Below are positions 17,092 through 26,496 of a stretch of 64,000 nucleotides of DNA, in pieces. Under the pieces are notes generated by a model. The model saw only the letters and a program-made list of their open reading frames with translations. It did not search any database and had not been told where the DNA came from. The stretch is from Megasphaera sp. NM10. Lineage in GTDB: Bacteria; Bacillota; Negativicutes; Veillonellales; Megasphaeraceae. The position numbers and the translations under genes are program-made. The stretch is from the NCBI RefSeq assembly GCF_000417505.1, contig NZ_APHY01000035.1, positions 4-64,003 on the forward strand, read 5' to 3'. Position 1 is the first letter of the stretch. Each line of letters starts with the position of its first letter.

Positions 17092-17358
17092 TTATTTACG
17101 CAAGTTCAATTTTTCGAGAATTGCACGATAACGATTGAGATCGTGTTTCTGCAAGTAACCGAGCAAGTTACGGCGCTGGCCGACGAGTTTCAACAGGCCG
17201 CGGCGGGATGCATGGTCTTTTTTATGGCTACGGAGATGTTCCGTCAAATAGATGATGCGGCTCGTGAGGAGCGCAATCTGTACTTCCGGAGAACCCGTAT
17301 CGTTTTCATTGGCACCAAATTTAGCTACGATTGCTTTTTTTTCTTCTACGCTTAACAT
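17092..17358 (-). CDS. rpsO: 30S ribosomal protein S15
   Basis: An 88-residue four-helix protein that binds the 16S rRNA central domain early in 30S assembly. [19 protein letters not shown], the [19 protein letters not shown] helix pair and RRNLLGYLQ are canonical. GGAGGAAAG precedes the start. It has its own promoter and a leader of about 90 bases, where S15 commonly represses its own translation; no specific fold was verified. Confidence 0.98.
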   Translation of the reverse strand: MLSVEEKKAIVAKFGANENDTGSPEVQIALLTSRIIYLTEHLRSHKKDHASRRGLLKLVGQRRNLLGYLQKHDLNRYRAILEKLNLRK

Positions 17359-17456
17359 TGTATCTTTCCTCCATGTGTAAAAAAATTGAATCTATTCGCA
17401 AAGTGCTAAGTGATCGTCGGAGTCATCGAGACACCGAGCACCCGTACGACATAGCT

Positions 17457-17485
17457 ATTATACTATACCCGGGCGGTTGTGTAAA
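17457..17485 (-). promoter_or_regulatory. rpsO promoter
   Basis: On the minus strand: TTTACA (17485-17480), 17-base spacer, TATAAT (17462-17457). The transcript leader is about 90 bases. Confidence 0.85.
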
Positions 17486-17495
17486 GGGGATTTTC

Positions 17496-17516
17496 GTGGT
17501 TCGTGGCTTGTGGCTC
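17496..17516 (+). repeat. Heptamer tandem repeat, 3 units
   Basis: GTGGTTC, GTGGCTT, GTGGCTC. The next seven bases, GTAGGGG, open the palindromic element at 17517 in the same register. Confidence 0.8.
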
Positions 17517-17557
17517 GTAGGGGCCGTCCTGTAAAGGCGGCCCGCTTGTGGGAATTC
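17517..17557. repeat. GTAGGGG palindromic element
   Basis: GTAGGGGCCGTCCTG...GGCGGCCCGCTTGTGGGAATT, an imperfect palindrome. Near-copies occur at 23320, 50448, 51752 and 53412. Confidence 0.75.
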
Positions 17558-17558
17558 C

Positions 17559-17593
17559 GTGGTTCGTGGCCAGCGGCTAGCAGCCAGCTGCTC
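17559..17593 (+). repeat. Heptamer tandem repeat, 5 units
   Basis: GTGGTTC, GTGGCCA, GCGGCTA, GCAGCCA, GCTGCTC, directly after the palindromic element. Confidence 0.75.
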
Positions 17594-17601
17594 ATATGGC
17601 C

Positions 17602-17630
17602 TTGTCAAAAAGGCCGCTTTCGCTTATACT
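17602..17630 (+). promoter_or_regulatory. Promoter of the disulfide oxidoreductase gene
   Basis: TTGTCA (17602-17607), 17-base spacer, TATACT (17625-17630). GGAG precedes the ATG at 17683. Confidence 0.8.
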
Positions 17631-17682
17631 ATACTAAAAAGGTTGTATTTAATATTTTGTTAGAAATAAAGGAGCGCTATTT

Positions 17683-19194
17683 ATGAAGAAATATGATGTC
17701 ATTGTCATCGGTACGGGGGCAGCCAATATTGTGACCGATGCGGCCCTGGCCCAGGGCTTGCAGGTGGCTGTCATTGAACGCGGCCGGTTCGGCGGGACTT
17801 GTCTGAACCGCGGCTGTATCCCGACGAAGGTCATGGTCACGACAGCCAACCGCATCCGCGAAATCCGCGAAGGGAGCCGTATCGGCGTCTTTGCCGACAA
17901 CGTCCGCCTGGATTGGGATATCTTGTCCAAGCGACTGTGGGAAAAGGTCGATGAAAGTCCGGCTATTCAAAGTTATTACGACCAGTTCCCCAATGTCGAC
18001 ACCTTTAACGGCACGGCGTCTTTCGTCGACAACCACACCGTCGCCATCGCCCTGAATGACGGCAGCAGCGTCACTTTGACGGGCGATAAGGTTTTCGTCG
18101 CCACTGGCGGCCGGACCAATATCCCCTCCCTGCCGGGCCTGGAAGAAGCGGGCTATTTGACGTCGGAATCGTTCTTTGGCCCGTCGTATCCGAAAAAGCC
18201 CTACCAGAGCCTGATCATCATCGGCGGCGGCCCTATCGGCTGTGAATTCGCCCACGTCTTCGACGCCGCCGGCACCCAGGTCACGATGGTCCAGCACAAT
18301 GTCCGCCTCCTGCCCAAGGAAGATCCGGCCGTATCGGCATTCATCCTCAAGCAGTTCCAGCGCTACGGCATGGACATCCGCCTCAATAAAGACACGGTTT
18401 CCGTCAGCCAGCACGATGGCCTGAAGGTCCTGTCCTTCCGCGACCGCACGACAGGCGAAGAAGGCGAAGTAGCTGCCGAAGAAATCCTGGTCGCTCCGGG
18501 CATCCGGCCCATGACGGAACTGCTGCACCTGGAAAACACCGACGTCCGCCTGGACAAGCGCGGCTACATCGAAACGAACGAATTCCTGGAAACGACGGCT
18601 GAAAATATCTGGGCCCTGGGCGACGTCAACGGCCTGGCCCCCTTCCGCCACAAGGCCAATTACGAAGCGGAAATCCTGGCACACAACCTCTTTTCCGGAA
18701 ACGAACCGGAAACGTGGCGCTGGGCCGATTACGATGCCGTGCCGGCCGTCACCTACACCTATCCCGAAGCGGCTCACGTCGGCCTGACGGAAGACCAGGC
18801 CGTGAAGAAAGGCTATGACGTCGAAACGGCCATCAACCACTATTCATCGTCGGCCAAGGGCTACGCCATGGGCTACGAACCGGGCGATGAAGACGACGGC
18901 TTCGTCAAACTGGTCATCGACAAGAAGACGAAATTCATCCTCGGCGCCCACATCGTCGGCCCCGAAGCATCCATCCTCATCCAGCCTTTCATCAATAACC
19001 TCATGAGCGGCACCCACGTCGTCCATCCCATCCACGAAGACATCGCGTCGCCGACGGTCCAGGCCCTGCGGGCCAAACCGCTGACGCGGACCCTCAATCC
19101 CAAATCGGTCTACACCTTCAGCGAAACCATGACCCCTCACCCGTCCCTGTCGGAAGTCGTCATGTGGACGCGGTATTATTACGAAGGGAAGTAG
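17683..19194 (+). CDS. Class I pyridine nucleotide-disulfide oxidoreductase (Lpd/mycothione reductase-like)
   Basis: A 503-residue flavoprotein with FAD motif IGTGAANIVTDAA, redox-active disulfide GGTCLNRGCIPTK, NAD(P) motif IIGGGPIGCEFAHVF, second FAD motif IWALGDVNG, and the C-terminal dimerisation domain ending in the active-site pair of HPSLSE. The family includes dihydrolipoamide, glutathione, mycothione and mercuric reductases. The overall pattern is closest to dihydrolipoamide dehydrogenase or mycothione reductase, but no lipoyl-enzyme or thiol-synthesis genes are nearby, so the substrate is open. It is a single gene with its own promoter and terminator, and it lies next to the ars cluster on the opposite strand. 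Confidence 0.9.
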   Translation: MKKYDVIVIGTGAANIVTDAALAQGLQVAVIERGRFGGTCLNRGCIPTKVMVTTANRIREIREGSRIGVFADNVRLDWDILSKRLWEKVDESPAIQSYYDQFPNVDTFNGTASFVDNHTVAIALNDGSSVTLTGDKVFVATGGRTNIPSLPGLEEAGYLTSESFFGPSYPKKPYQSLIIIGGGPIGCEFAHVFDAAGTQVTMVQHNVRLLPKEDPAVSAFILKQFQRYGMDIRLNKDTVSVSQHDGLKVLSFRDRTTGEEGEVAAEEILVAPGIRPMTELLHLENTDVRLDKRGYIETNEFLETTAENIWALGDVNGLAPFRHKANYEAEILAHNLFSGNEPETWRWADYDAVPAVTYTYPEAAHVGLTEDQAVKKGYDVETAINHYSSSAKGYAMGYEPGDEDDGFVKLVIDKKTKFILGAHIVGPEASILIQPFINNLMSGTHVVHPIHEDIASPTVQALRAKPLTRTLNPKSVYTFSETMTPHPSLSEVVMWTRYYYEGK

Positions 19195-19195
19195 G

Positions 19196-19230
19196 AAAAA
19201 GCGGCTGTCCTTTGAAGACAGCCGCTTTTT
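19196..19230 (+). terminator. Terminator of the oxidoreductase gene
   Basis: AAAAAGCGGCTGTC pairs with GACAGCCGCTTTTT. Confidence 0.92.
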
Positions 19231-19231
19231 A

Positions 19232-19259
19232 GTGGCTCGTGGTTCGTGGTTAGCGGATG
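19232..19259 (+). repeat. Heptamer tandem repeat, 4 units
   Basis: GTGGCTC, GTGGTTC, GTGGTTA, GCGGATG. Here the GTGGTTC and GTTAGCG-type variants meet in one tract. Confidence 0.75.
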
Positions 19260-19270
19260 GGGTTTTATTT

Positions 19271-19449
19271 GTAGGGGCGACCACGTGCCTTTTCAGCCCG
19301 TCAGGTCATGACTGTAAGGAATGGCAGGACGGTTGCTGAAACGGACCGCAGTAGAGGGGGCGCCCGTTGGATATGGGGACGATTTCTCCAGAAAACTGAT
19401 TGGGAAAGCACACATATTCTGGAGCGGGCTTGCTGCAGCAAGCCCCTAC
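19271..19449. repeat. BIME-like composite repeat, long form
   Basis: Opens with GTAGGGGCGACCACGTG and closes with GCGGGCTTGCTGCAGCAAGC then CCCTAC. The segment ACATATTCTGGA before the last palindrome recurs at about 55957 and, degenerate, at about 35110. It fills most of the gap to acr3. Confidence 0.65.
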
Positions 19450-19469
19450 AATTCCAGGGACTAGCGTAG

Positions 19470-20504
19470 CTAGTTTTTAGTTGCTAAGGCAATGCGGACC
19501 AGGGTCAGCATAATCGGGACTTCGGTCAGGACACCGACGGTCGTCGCCAAGGCTGCCGGGCTGGTGACGCCAAAGAGCGCAATGGCTACGGCAACGGCCA
19601 ATTCAAAGAAGTTAGAAGCGCCGATGAACCCGGCCGGTGCGGCAATGTCGAAGGGCAGTTTCAGCAGCCGGCAGGCTCCATAGGCAAGGAAGAAGATAAA
19701 GAAGGTCTGCAAGGTAAGGGGAATGGCGATGAGGACGATGTGGAGTGGATTCGATAAGATGACCTGGGCTTGGGAGCTGAAAATGATGACCAGCGTCAGC
19801 AACAGTCCCCACGTCGTTGCCGAATCGAATTTGTGTACAAAGTGCTGTTCAAAATAATCGAGACCTTTTCGTTTGACGACAGTCATCCGGGTCAGGATAC
19901 CGCCTGCCAGAGGAATGACGACGAACAGGAAGATACTGACAAAGAGGACACTATAAGGAACCGCAACTTGTGAAACTCCTAAAAGGAACTTGACGATAGG
20001 TACGAAAGCGATGAGAATGATTAAATCATTCGTCGCGACTTGGACGACGGTATAGGCCGGATTCCCTTTGACCAGTGTACTCCAGACGAAAACCATGGCC
20101 GTACAGGGAGCCGCACCGAGCAATACGGCGCCAGCCAAGTATTGCCGGCCCAGGTCCGCAGGGATCCACGAACCAAAGAGGACGAAAAGGAAGAACCAGG
20201 CAATAGCATACATGGTAAAAGGCTTGATGAGCCAGTTGGCAATCCAAGTGACGAACAAGCCTTTAGGCTGGCGTCCTACGGCTTTGATGCTCTGAAAGTC
20301 GACTTTCATCATCATCGGATAAATCATGAGCCAAATCAAAATGGCAATGGGAATAGAAATCCCCATGACCTGTAAGGTATCTAAAAAGGCTGGCACAGCC
20401 GGAAGGGCATAACCGATGGCTACGCCGACGACCATGCATAACAAGACCCAAAGGGTCAGATATCGCTGAAAAAAACTGATGCCTGCGTGTGATTCATGTT
20501 CCAT
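19470..20504 (-). CDS. acr3: ACR3-type arsenite efflux permease
   Basis: A 344-residue membrane protein with about ten helices that exports As(III) (and often antimonite). The family's conserved Cys is visible in LGAAPCTAMVFVWSTLVKG, followed by the conserved VQVATNDLIIL. Other signature stretches are WLMIYPMMMKVDF and FIGASNFFELAVAVAI. GGAGGCGCG precedes the start. It is the last gene of the ars cluster but lies beyond a terminator that follows arsA, so it may have its own promoter. Confidence 0.95.
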   Translation of the reverse strand: MEHESHAGISFFQRYLTLWVLLCMVVGVAIGYALPAVPAFLDTLQVMGISIPIAILIWLMIYPMMMKVDFQSIKAVGRQPKGLFVTWIANWLIKPFTMYAIAWFFLFVLFGSWIPADLGRQYLAGAVLLGAAPCTAMVFVWSTLVKGNPAYTVVQVATNDLIILIAFVPIVKFLLGVSQVAVPYSVLFVSIFLFVVIPLAGGILTRMTVVKRKGLDYFEQHFVHKFDSATTWGLLLTLVIIFSSQAQVILSNPLHIVLIAIPLTLQTFFIFFLAYGACRLLKLPFDIAAPAGFIGASNFFELAVAVAIALFGVTSPAALATTVGVLTEVPIMLTLVRIALATKN

Positions 20505-20559
20505 GATAACGCGCCTCCTATAAATAGATAAATTGAAATATATGAATGTTTAATATCTG

Positions 20560-20593
20560 AAAAAGGGCTTGCTACACGATGACAAGCCCTTTT
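20560..20593 (-). terminator. Terminator between arsA and acr3
   Basis: AAAAGGGCTTG and CAAGCCCTTTT arms. On the minus strand the stem is followed by TTTTT. Between it and acr3 lies AT-rich sequence with ATTGAAATATATGAATG, loosely similar to the upstream ars operators. Confidence 0.8.
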
Positions 20594-20628
20594 ACTACAA
20601 ACTACAAACGCTCAACTACAGACTATAA
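20594..20628 (-). repeat. Heptamer tandem repeat, 5 units
   Basis: ACTACAA, ACTACAA, ACGCTCA, ACTACAG, ACTATAA. It runs from the terminator into the arsA stop codon. Reverse complement reads GTTTGTA/TTGTAGT-type units. Confidence 0.75.
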
Positions 20629-22356
20629 TTTTCCCAGGACTTCCCCGCGGACTTCGTCGGGGCGCCAGGCGATGAGGGCCGTGTGGCCCTGGGTGTGGTC
20701 GTCGACTTTGTTGATCCAGGCGATTTCGTGAGAGGCCTTGGCTTTTAGCAGGGGGCTCGTCGTCCGGGCCTGATAGAAGGATTTGTTGATGACCCACCAT
20801 TTCGAGCGCAGTTTCGTCCGCTTCAGGTCCGCTTCCAGGCGCAGGGCTTCATAGACCGGCGTCGCTTCGGGCAGGGTGACGATGACGACTTCTGTTTCGT
20901 CCCCTTTCAGGCGCGGCAGCAGGTGCTGTACTGACGGCGGCGTCGAACCGTGGGTCCGGCGGATTTCCCGGTCGTAGCTTTCCGTCGATTCCAGGAGCAG
21001 CAGCGTGTGGCCTGTCGGCGCCGTGTCGATGACGACGATCTGGTCGTCGGCCGCTTCGACGATGTCGGCAAAGGCATGGAAGACGGCAATTTCCTGGGTG
21101 CACGGCGAGCGCAGGTCTTCTTCGATATAGGCCAGGTCCGACGGGCCCAGGCCGTTGGCTTTGGCCTGGCTCAGGACTTCATCCTGGTATTTCTTCAGCT
21201 CTTCCCCTTGGTCGATATGGCTCAGGGTCAGGTTGTCCGTCTGGCTGACGACGTACTGCAAGTGAGCGGCCGGGTCGGTCGTCGTCAAGTGGACGCGATG
21301 GCCGCGGCGGGCCAGGCCCAGGGCGATGGCGGCAGCGACGGTCGTCTTGCCGACGCCGCCCTTGCCCATGGTGAAGATGACCTTGCGCTGATGGGCTTCC
21401 AGGTCGTCGATGACGGCCTGCAGGGGCTGGACCCGTTCCAGCGTCAGTTCCGTCGCCGCTTCCTTCACTTCCCCTTTGAGCAGGGCCCGGACGTGGTCCA
21501 GGCCGGTGATGTTGTACGTCCGCAAGGGAATCTGGAAGCGCGGCAAATCGGCGATGGCTTCGGGCATGGCCTTCAGGGCGGCCTGCTGTTTTTCGTATAA
21601 CGTCTTGGTCGCATCGTCATCCCACGAGGCCAACAGGCCGTTGACGATGAGCTGCTGGTTGGCAATGCCCAGGGCGGCCAGTTCCTTCGACGCCCGGGCC
21701 GCTTCTTTCAGGGGCAGGGCATCGGGACGGGCGACGAGGAGCATCGTCGTCTTTTCCCCGTCGGCCAGGGTCTGGACGGCCTGTTTATACAGTTCTTTCC
21801 GCGATTCCAGGCCCGACAGCTGGCCCAGGCAGGACGCGCCGTGTTTGCTCTTCTGGATGAACTGGCTCCACGCCGACGGCAGCTGCAGCATGCGCAGGGT
21901 GTGGCCTGTCGGCGCCGTATCGAAGATGATGTGGTCGTAGCCACAGGCAACGGCTTCATCGGTGAGGAAATTGGTGAACTCGTTGAAGGCGGCGATTTCT
22001 ACGGTACACGAGCCGGACAGCTGTTCTTCCATGTTGCGCAGGGCCGCTTCCGGCAGGAGGCCGCGATAGGGCCCGATGACGCTTTCCCGATATTCGGCCG
22101 CGGCCTGGACCGGGTCGAGGTTGGCTACGGCCAAGTTGGGCACGGCGGCGATGGGCGTGGCCTTATTGGTCAGTTCCATGGAAAAGACGTCTTGCAGATT
22201 CGACGCCGGGTCGGTACTGATGAGCAGGACCTTCTTACCGGCATCGGCCAGGGCGACGGCCGTGGCACAGGCGACGGACGTCTTGCCGACGCCGCCCTTG
22301 CCGGTCAGGAAGAGGTATTTCGTCTGGACGACGTGAAAGGGATCGTAGAGGATCAT
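20623..22356 (-). CDS. arsA: Arsenical pump-driving ATPase ArsA
   Basis: A 577-residue duplicated ATPase that energises arsenite export and receives As(III) from ArsD. Each half has a deviant Walker A (LTGKGGVGKTSVACA near the N-terminus and MGKGGVGKTTVAAAIALGL in the second half) and the signature DTAPTGHTL. Three Cys residues sit where As(III) ligands occur in the E. coli protein: SGSCTVEIAAF, ASCLGQL and SPCTQEIAVF. The start overlaps the arsD stop (ATGA), indicating coupling. With ACR3 it forms a two-component pump, an arrangement known from several anaerobes. Confidence 0.96.
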   Translation of the reverse strand: MILYDPFHVVQTKYLFLTGKGGVGKTSVACATAVALADAGKKVLLISTDPASNLQDVFSMELTNKATPIAAVPNLAVANLDPVQAAAEYRESVIGPYRGLLPEAALRNMEEQLSGSCTVEIAAFNEFTNFLTDEAVACGYDHIIFDTAPTGHTLRMLQLPSAWSQFIQKSKHGASCLGQLSGLESRKELYKQAVQTLADGEKTTMLLVARPDALPLKEAARASKELAALGIANQQLIVNGLLASWDDDATKTLYEKQQAALKAMPEAIADLPRFQIPLRTYNITGLDHVRALLKGEVKEAATELTLERVQPLQAVIDDLEAHQRKVIFTMGKGGVGKTTVAAAIALGLARRGHRVHLTTTDPAAHLQYVVSQTDNLTLSHIDQGEELKKYQDEVLSQAKANGLGPSDLAYIEEDLRSPCTQEIAVFHAFADIVEAADDQIVVIDTAPTGHTLLLLESTESYDREIRRTHGSTPPSVQHLLPRLKGDETEVVIVTLPEATPVYEALRLEADLKRTKLRSKWWVINKSFYQARTTSPLLKAKASHEIAWINKVDDHTQGHTALIAWRPDEVRGEVLGKL

Positions 22357-22799
22357 TTACAGTCACCTCCGCAACAGCACGACGGGCTTTCCGGTTCCGC
22401 CGGCGTGTCACCGCAGCAGCAGGAAGCTGTTTCTTCGGCGCTGTCGCCGCAGCAGCAGCTGTCCCCAGCGGCCTGAGCGGCTTCGAGGATGGCCGGGTCG
22501 AAGCCGATGAGGCTGGCAAATTCATCATTCGTCGGATAGCGGCCGGCAAACTGGACGGCGCCGTCGACGAGGATGAGGGGCAGGTCTTCAGGACCGTGGT
22601 ACTGGAGAAAGTCCGTCACGGCCTTGGTCTGGACGAATTTCAAGGGCGCACTAGTCAGGTTATAGCGGCCGACGTCGATGCCGTGCTGTTTCAGCGTGTC
22701 CAGGACCGTCGATACGCGCAAGAGTTCCGGATCGATAGACGGACCGCAGAGACCGGTCGGGCAGCACATTGCTTGTTCAAAGATTTCCATATGTTTCAT
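22353..22799 (-). CDS. arsD: Arsenite metallochaperone ArsD with extra C-terminal Cys clusters
   Basis: A 148-residue protein that carries As(III) to ArsA. The thioredoxin-like core has the essential CCPTGLCG motif (Cys12, Cys13, Cys18) and DLPLILVDG. The tail (from about residue 110) has three triple-Cys clusters, DSCCCGD, ASCCCGD and SCCCGGDC, spaced by acidic linkers. The E. coli protein has only two Cys pairs there. The tail may hold several As(III) ions. AGGAGG precedes the start, and a palindrome resembling the arsR operator lies 36-49 bases upstream. Confidence 0.93.
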   Translation of the reverse strand: MKHMEIFEQAMCCPTGLCGPSIDPELLRVSTVLDTLKQHGIDVGRYNLTSAPLKFVQTKAVTDFLQYHGPEDLPLILVDGAVQFAGRYPTNDEFASLIGFDPAILEAAQAAGDSCCCGDSAEETASCCCGDTPAEPESPSCCCGGDCK

Positions 22800-22834
22800 G
22801 ATGAAAGACCTCCTAAATAGAAATTTATATATTT

Positions 22835-22848
22835 ACATTTATCAATGT
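22835..22848. promoter_or_regulatory. Operator-like palindrome upstream of arsD
   Basis: ACATTTATCAATGT, with ACATT/AATGT arms. It resembles the palindrome in the arsR promoter (CATTGAC/GTCAATG), so ArsR may bind here too. It lies between the arsR terminator and arsD. Confidence 0.5.
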
Positions 22849-22854
22849 ATAAGC

Positions 22855-22889
22855 TGAAAAAAGGGCCTGCCTCACTGGCAGCGGCAGGC
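22855..22889 (-). terminator. Terminator overlapping the 3' end of arsR
   Basis: On the minus strand GCCTGCC (22889-22883) pairs with GGCAGGC (22871-22865) and CCTTTTTTC follows. It overlaps the last arsR codons, so arsDA would need readthrough or a second promoter. Confidence 0.75.
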
Positions 22890-23183
22890 TTCGTCCTCTG
22901 CCGACACGGCACTGGGCTGGAATAAGTCGTGAACGGCCTGTTCCAGGACCTGGGCCTGGGCGCGGTTGAGGGAATAATAGACCCACTTCCCTTCCTTGCG
23001 GCCTGTGACCAGCTGGGCATCGCAGAGGATCTTCATGTGGTGGGACAGCGTCGGCTGGGACAGGTTCAAGTGTTCCAGGAGCACGCAGGCACAGCGTTCC
23101 CCCTGCCGCAAGAGCAACAAGATGCGCAGCCGCTTTTCATCACCCAAAGCCTTGAATACGCGAACCGCTTCCCTTTCCTCCAT
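22872..23183 (-). CDS. arsR: ArsR family arsenic-responsive repressor
   Basis: A 103-residue winged-helix repressor that leaves its operator when As(III) binds. The metal site is the CxC of ERCACVLLEHL, followed by the recognition helix LSQPTLSHHMKIL. The C-terminus ends in CRCQ, which could supply further thiols. ATG 23181-23183 is chosen because AAAGGAGG lies ten bases upstream; a longer in-frame extension has no site. First gene of the ars cluster. Confidence 0.95.
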   Translation of the reverse strand: MEEREAVRVFKALGDEKRLRILLLLRQGERCACVLLEHLNLSQPTLSHHMKILCDAQLVTGRKEGKWVYYSLNRAQAQVLEQAVHDLFQPSAVSAEDEACRCQ

Positions 23184-23227
23184 CACGGCGCCTCCTTTCA
23201 TATCGAAGTTTATCAATCTATGGTTAG

Positions 23228-23258
23228 AGTATAGCAGACACATTGACGTTTGTCAATG
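23228..23258 (-). promoter_or_regulatory. arsR promoter and operator
   Basis: On the minus strand TTGACA (23256-23251), 17-base spacer, TATACT (23233-23228). The palindrome CATTGACGTTTGTCAATG (23241-23258) covers the -35 and part of the spacer, a classic repressor position. Confidence 0.85.
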
Positions 23259-23263
23259 TGTCT

Positions 23264-23284
23264 GCTAGCGGCTCGTGGTTCGTA
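23264..23284 (+). repeat. Heptamer tandem repeat, 3 units
   Basis: GCTAGCG, GCTCGTG, GTTCGTA. Confidence 0.65.
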
Positions 23285-23319
23285 AACCAATCGCGTTCAT
23301 TTGGGAAAGCCATTCACGG

Positions 23320-23360
23320 GATTCCCACAAGCGGGCCGCCCTTTGGGACGGCCCCTACGA
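23320..23360. repeat. GTAGGGG palindromic element (inverted orientation)
   Basis: GATTCCCACAAGCGGGCC...GGGACGGCCCCTACGA, the reverse-complement orientation of the copy at 17517. A short GCGGTCC/GGACCGC hairpin follows. Confidence 0.75.
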
Positions 23361-23386
23361 AAGCGGTCCATAGGACCGCGCCACGA

Positions 23387-23422
23387 AAAAAAAAGCTTGT
23401 CGCACATGCGACAAGCTTTTTT
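23387..23422 (-). terminator. aspS operon terminator
   Basis: AAGCTTGTCGCA pairs with TGCGACAAGCTT, flanked by A- and T-runs. It ends the long recJ-to-aspS gene chain. Confidence 0.92.
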
Positions 23423-23429
23423 CATCTCT

Positions 23430-25223
<1,794 letters not shown>

Positions 25224-25230
25224 TCGTAAA

Positions 25231-26496
25231 TCATCCCTTCTTGTGTGTTTCCATATATGCAACAATCCCATCAAGGGGAACGCTGACTTGTTCTTTGCTG
25301 GCCATATTGCGGACCTGGGCTTCACCGGCGGCTAATTCGTTTTCGCCGATGATGACCGTGTAATCGGCATTGAGCTTGTTGGCCGATTTCATCTGGCCCT
25401 TCATGCTGCGGCCCAGGAGGTCGATTTCAGCATAGAGGCCCTTTTCGCGGAGCTGCTGCTGCAGTTCGAAGGCCCTGGTCTTGGCCGCATCGCCGAGGGC
25501 GACGATGAAGACGGGCTGCTTCTTTTCGACCGGCGGCAGGAGGCCCTGTTCCTTCAAGGTCAGGAGCAGCCGTTCCATGCCGATGGCAAAGCCGATGCCC
25601 GGTGTCGACGGACCGCCGACTTCTTCGATGAGGCCGTCGTAACGGCCGCCACCGCAGACCGTGCTCTGTGCGCCCAAAGGAGCGTACATGATTTCAAAGG
25701 CCGTATTGGTATAATAATCGAGGCCGCGGACCAGGCGCGGGTCGAGGGTAAAGGGAATACCGATGGCCGTCAGATATTCCTGGACTTTGTGGAAATGTTC
25801 CTTGCAGTCGTCGCAGAGATTATCCGTGATCAAAGGTACGCCCATCTGCATCATCTTTTCGCCGTCTTCCTTGCAGTCGAGGACGCGGAGCGGGTTCTTT
25901 TCCAGGCGTTCGTTGCAGTCGTCGCAGAGCTGGTCCCGTTTGTCGGCAAAGAAATCGAGGAGCTTCTGGCGATAGACGGGACGGCACTTCGGGCAGCCGA
26001 CGGAGTTGAGGTGCAGGACCAGATCATTGAGGCCCAGTTCCCGGAAGAGCTGGAAGGCCATGGCAATGATTTCCGCATCGACAGCCGGGTCCTTGGAGCC
26101 GATTTCTTCGACGCCGAACTGGGTGAACTGGCGGTAACGGCCAGCCTGGGGGCGGTCATGACGGAACATGGGGCCCATGTAGTAGAACTTGTGGACCTGC
26201 GGGTCGCCGTAGAGCTTGTGTTCCAGGAAGGCCCGGACGACAGAAGCCGTATTTTCCGGGCGCAATGTCATGCTGCGGCCGCCGCGGTCTTCAAAGGTAT
26301 ACATTTCCTTGGTGACGACGTCTGTCGTTTCCCCGATGCCGCGTAAAAACAATTCAGTACTTTCAAACATAGGCGTGCGGATTTCGCCGAAGCCGTAGAG
26401 CGAGCAGATCTGGCGGATCTTTGCTTCCAGCAGCTGCCACTCTGCCGTCTGTTCCGGCAGAAAATCCTGCGTGCCTCTCGGTGCAGTAATAGCCAT
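25231..26496 (-). CDS. hisS: Histidyl-tRNA synthetase
   Basis: A 421-residue class II enzyme. Motif 1 region TPMFESTELFLRGIG, motif 2 FRHDRPQAGRYRQFTQFGVE, the histidine-specific LVRGLDYYTNTAFEIM and motif 3 GIGFAIGMERLLL are present, and a C-terminal anticodon-binding domain follows (from about 325). Its ATG directly abuts the hemZ stop, consistent with translational coupling. Confidence 0.97.
   Translation of the reverse strand: MAITAPRGTQDFLPEQTAEWQLLEAKIRQICSLYGFGEIRTPMFESTELFLRGIGETTDVVTKEMYTFEDRGGRSMTLRPENTASVVRAFLEHKLYGDPQVHKFYYMGPMFRHDRPQAGRYRQFTQFGVEEIGSKDPAVDAEIIAMAFQLFRELGLNDLVLHLNSVGCPKCRPVYRQKLLDFFADKRDQLCDDCNERLEKNPLRVLDCKEDGEKMMQMGVPLITDNLCDDCKEHFHKVQEYLTAIGIPFTLDPRLVRGLDYYTNTAFEIMYAPLGAQSTVCGGGRYDGLIEEVGGPSTPGIGFAIGMERLLLTLKEQGLLPPVEKKQPVFIVALGDAAKTRAFELQQQLREKGLYAEIDLLGRSMKGQMKSANKLNADYTVIIGENELAAGEAQVRNMASKEQVSVPLDGIVAYMETHKKG

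Noticed and set aside
17423-17450. Nine-codon leader peptide in the rpsO leader
   Set aside because: An ATG frame of nine codons exists but has no ribosome-binding site and no regulatory codon pattern.
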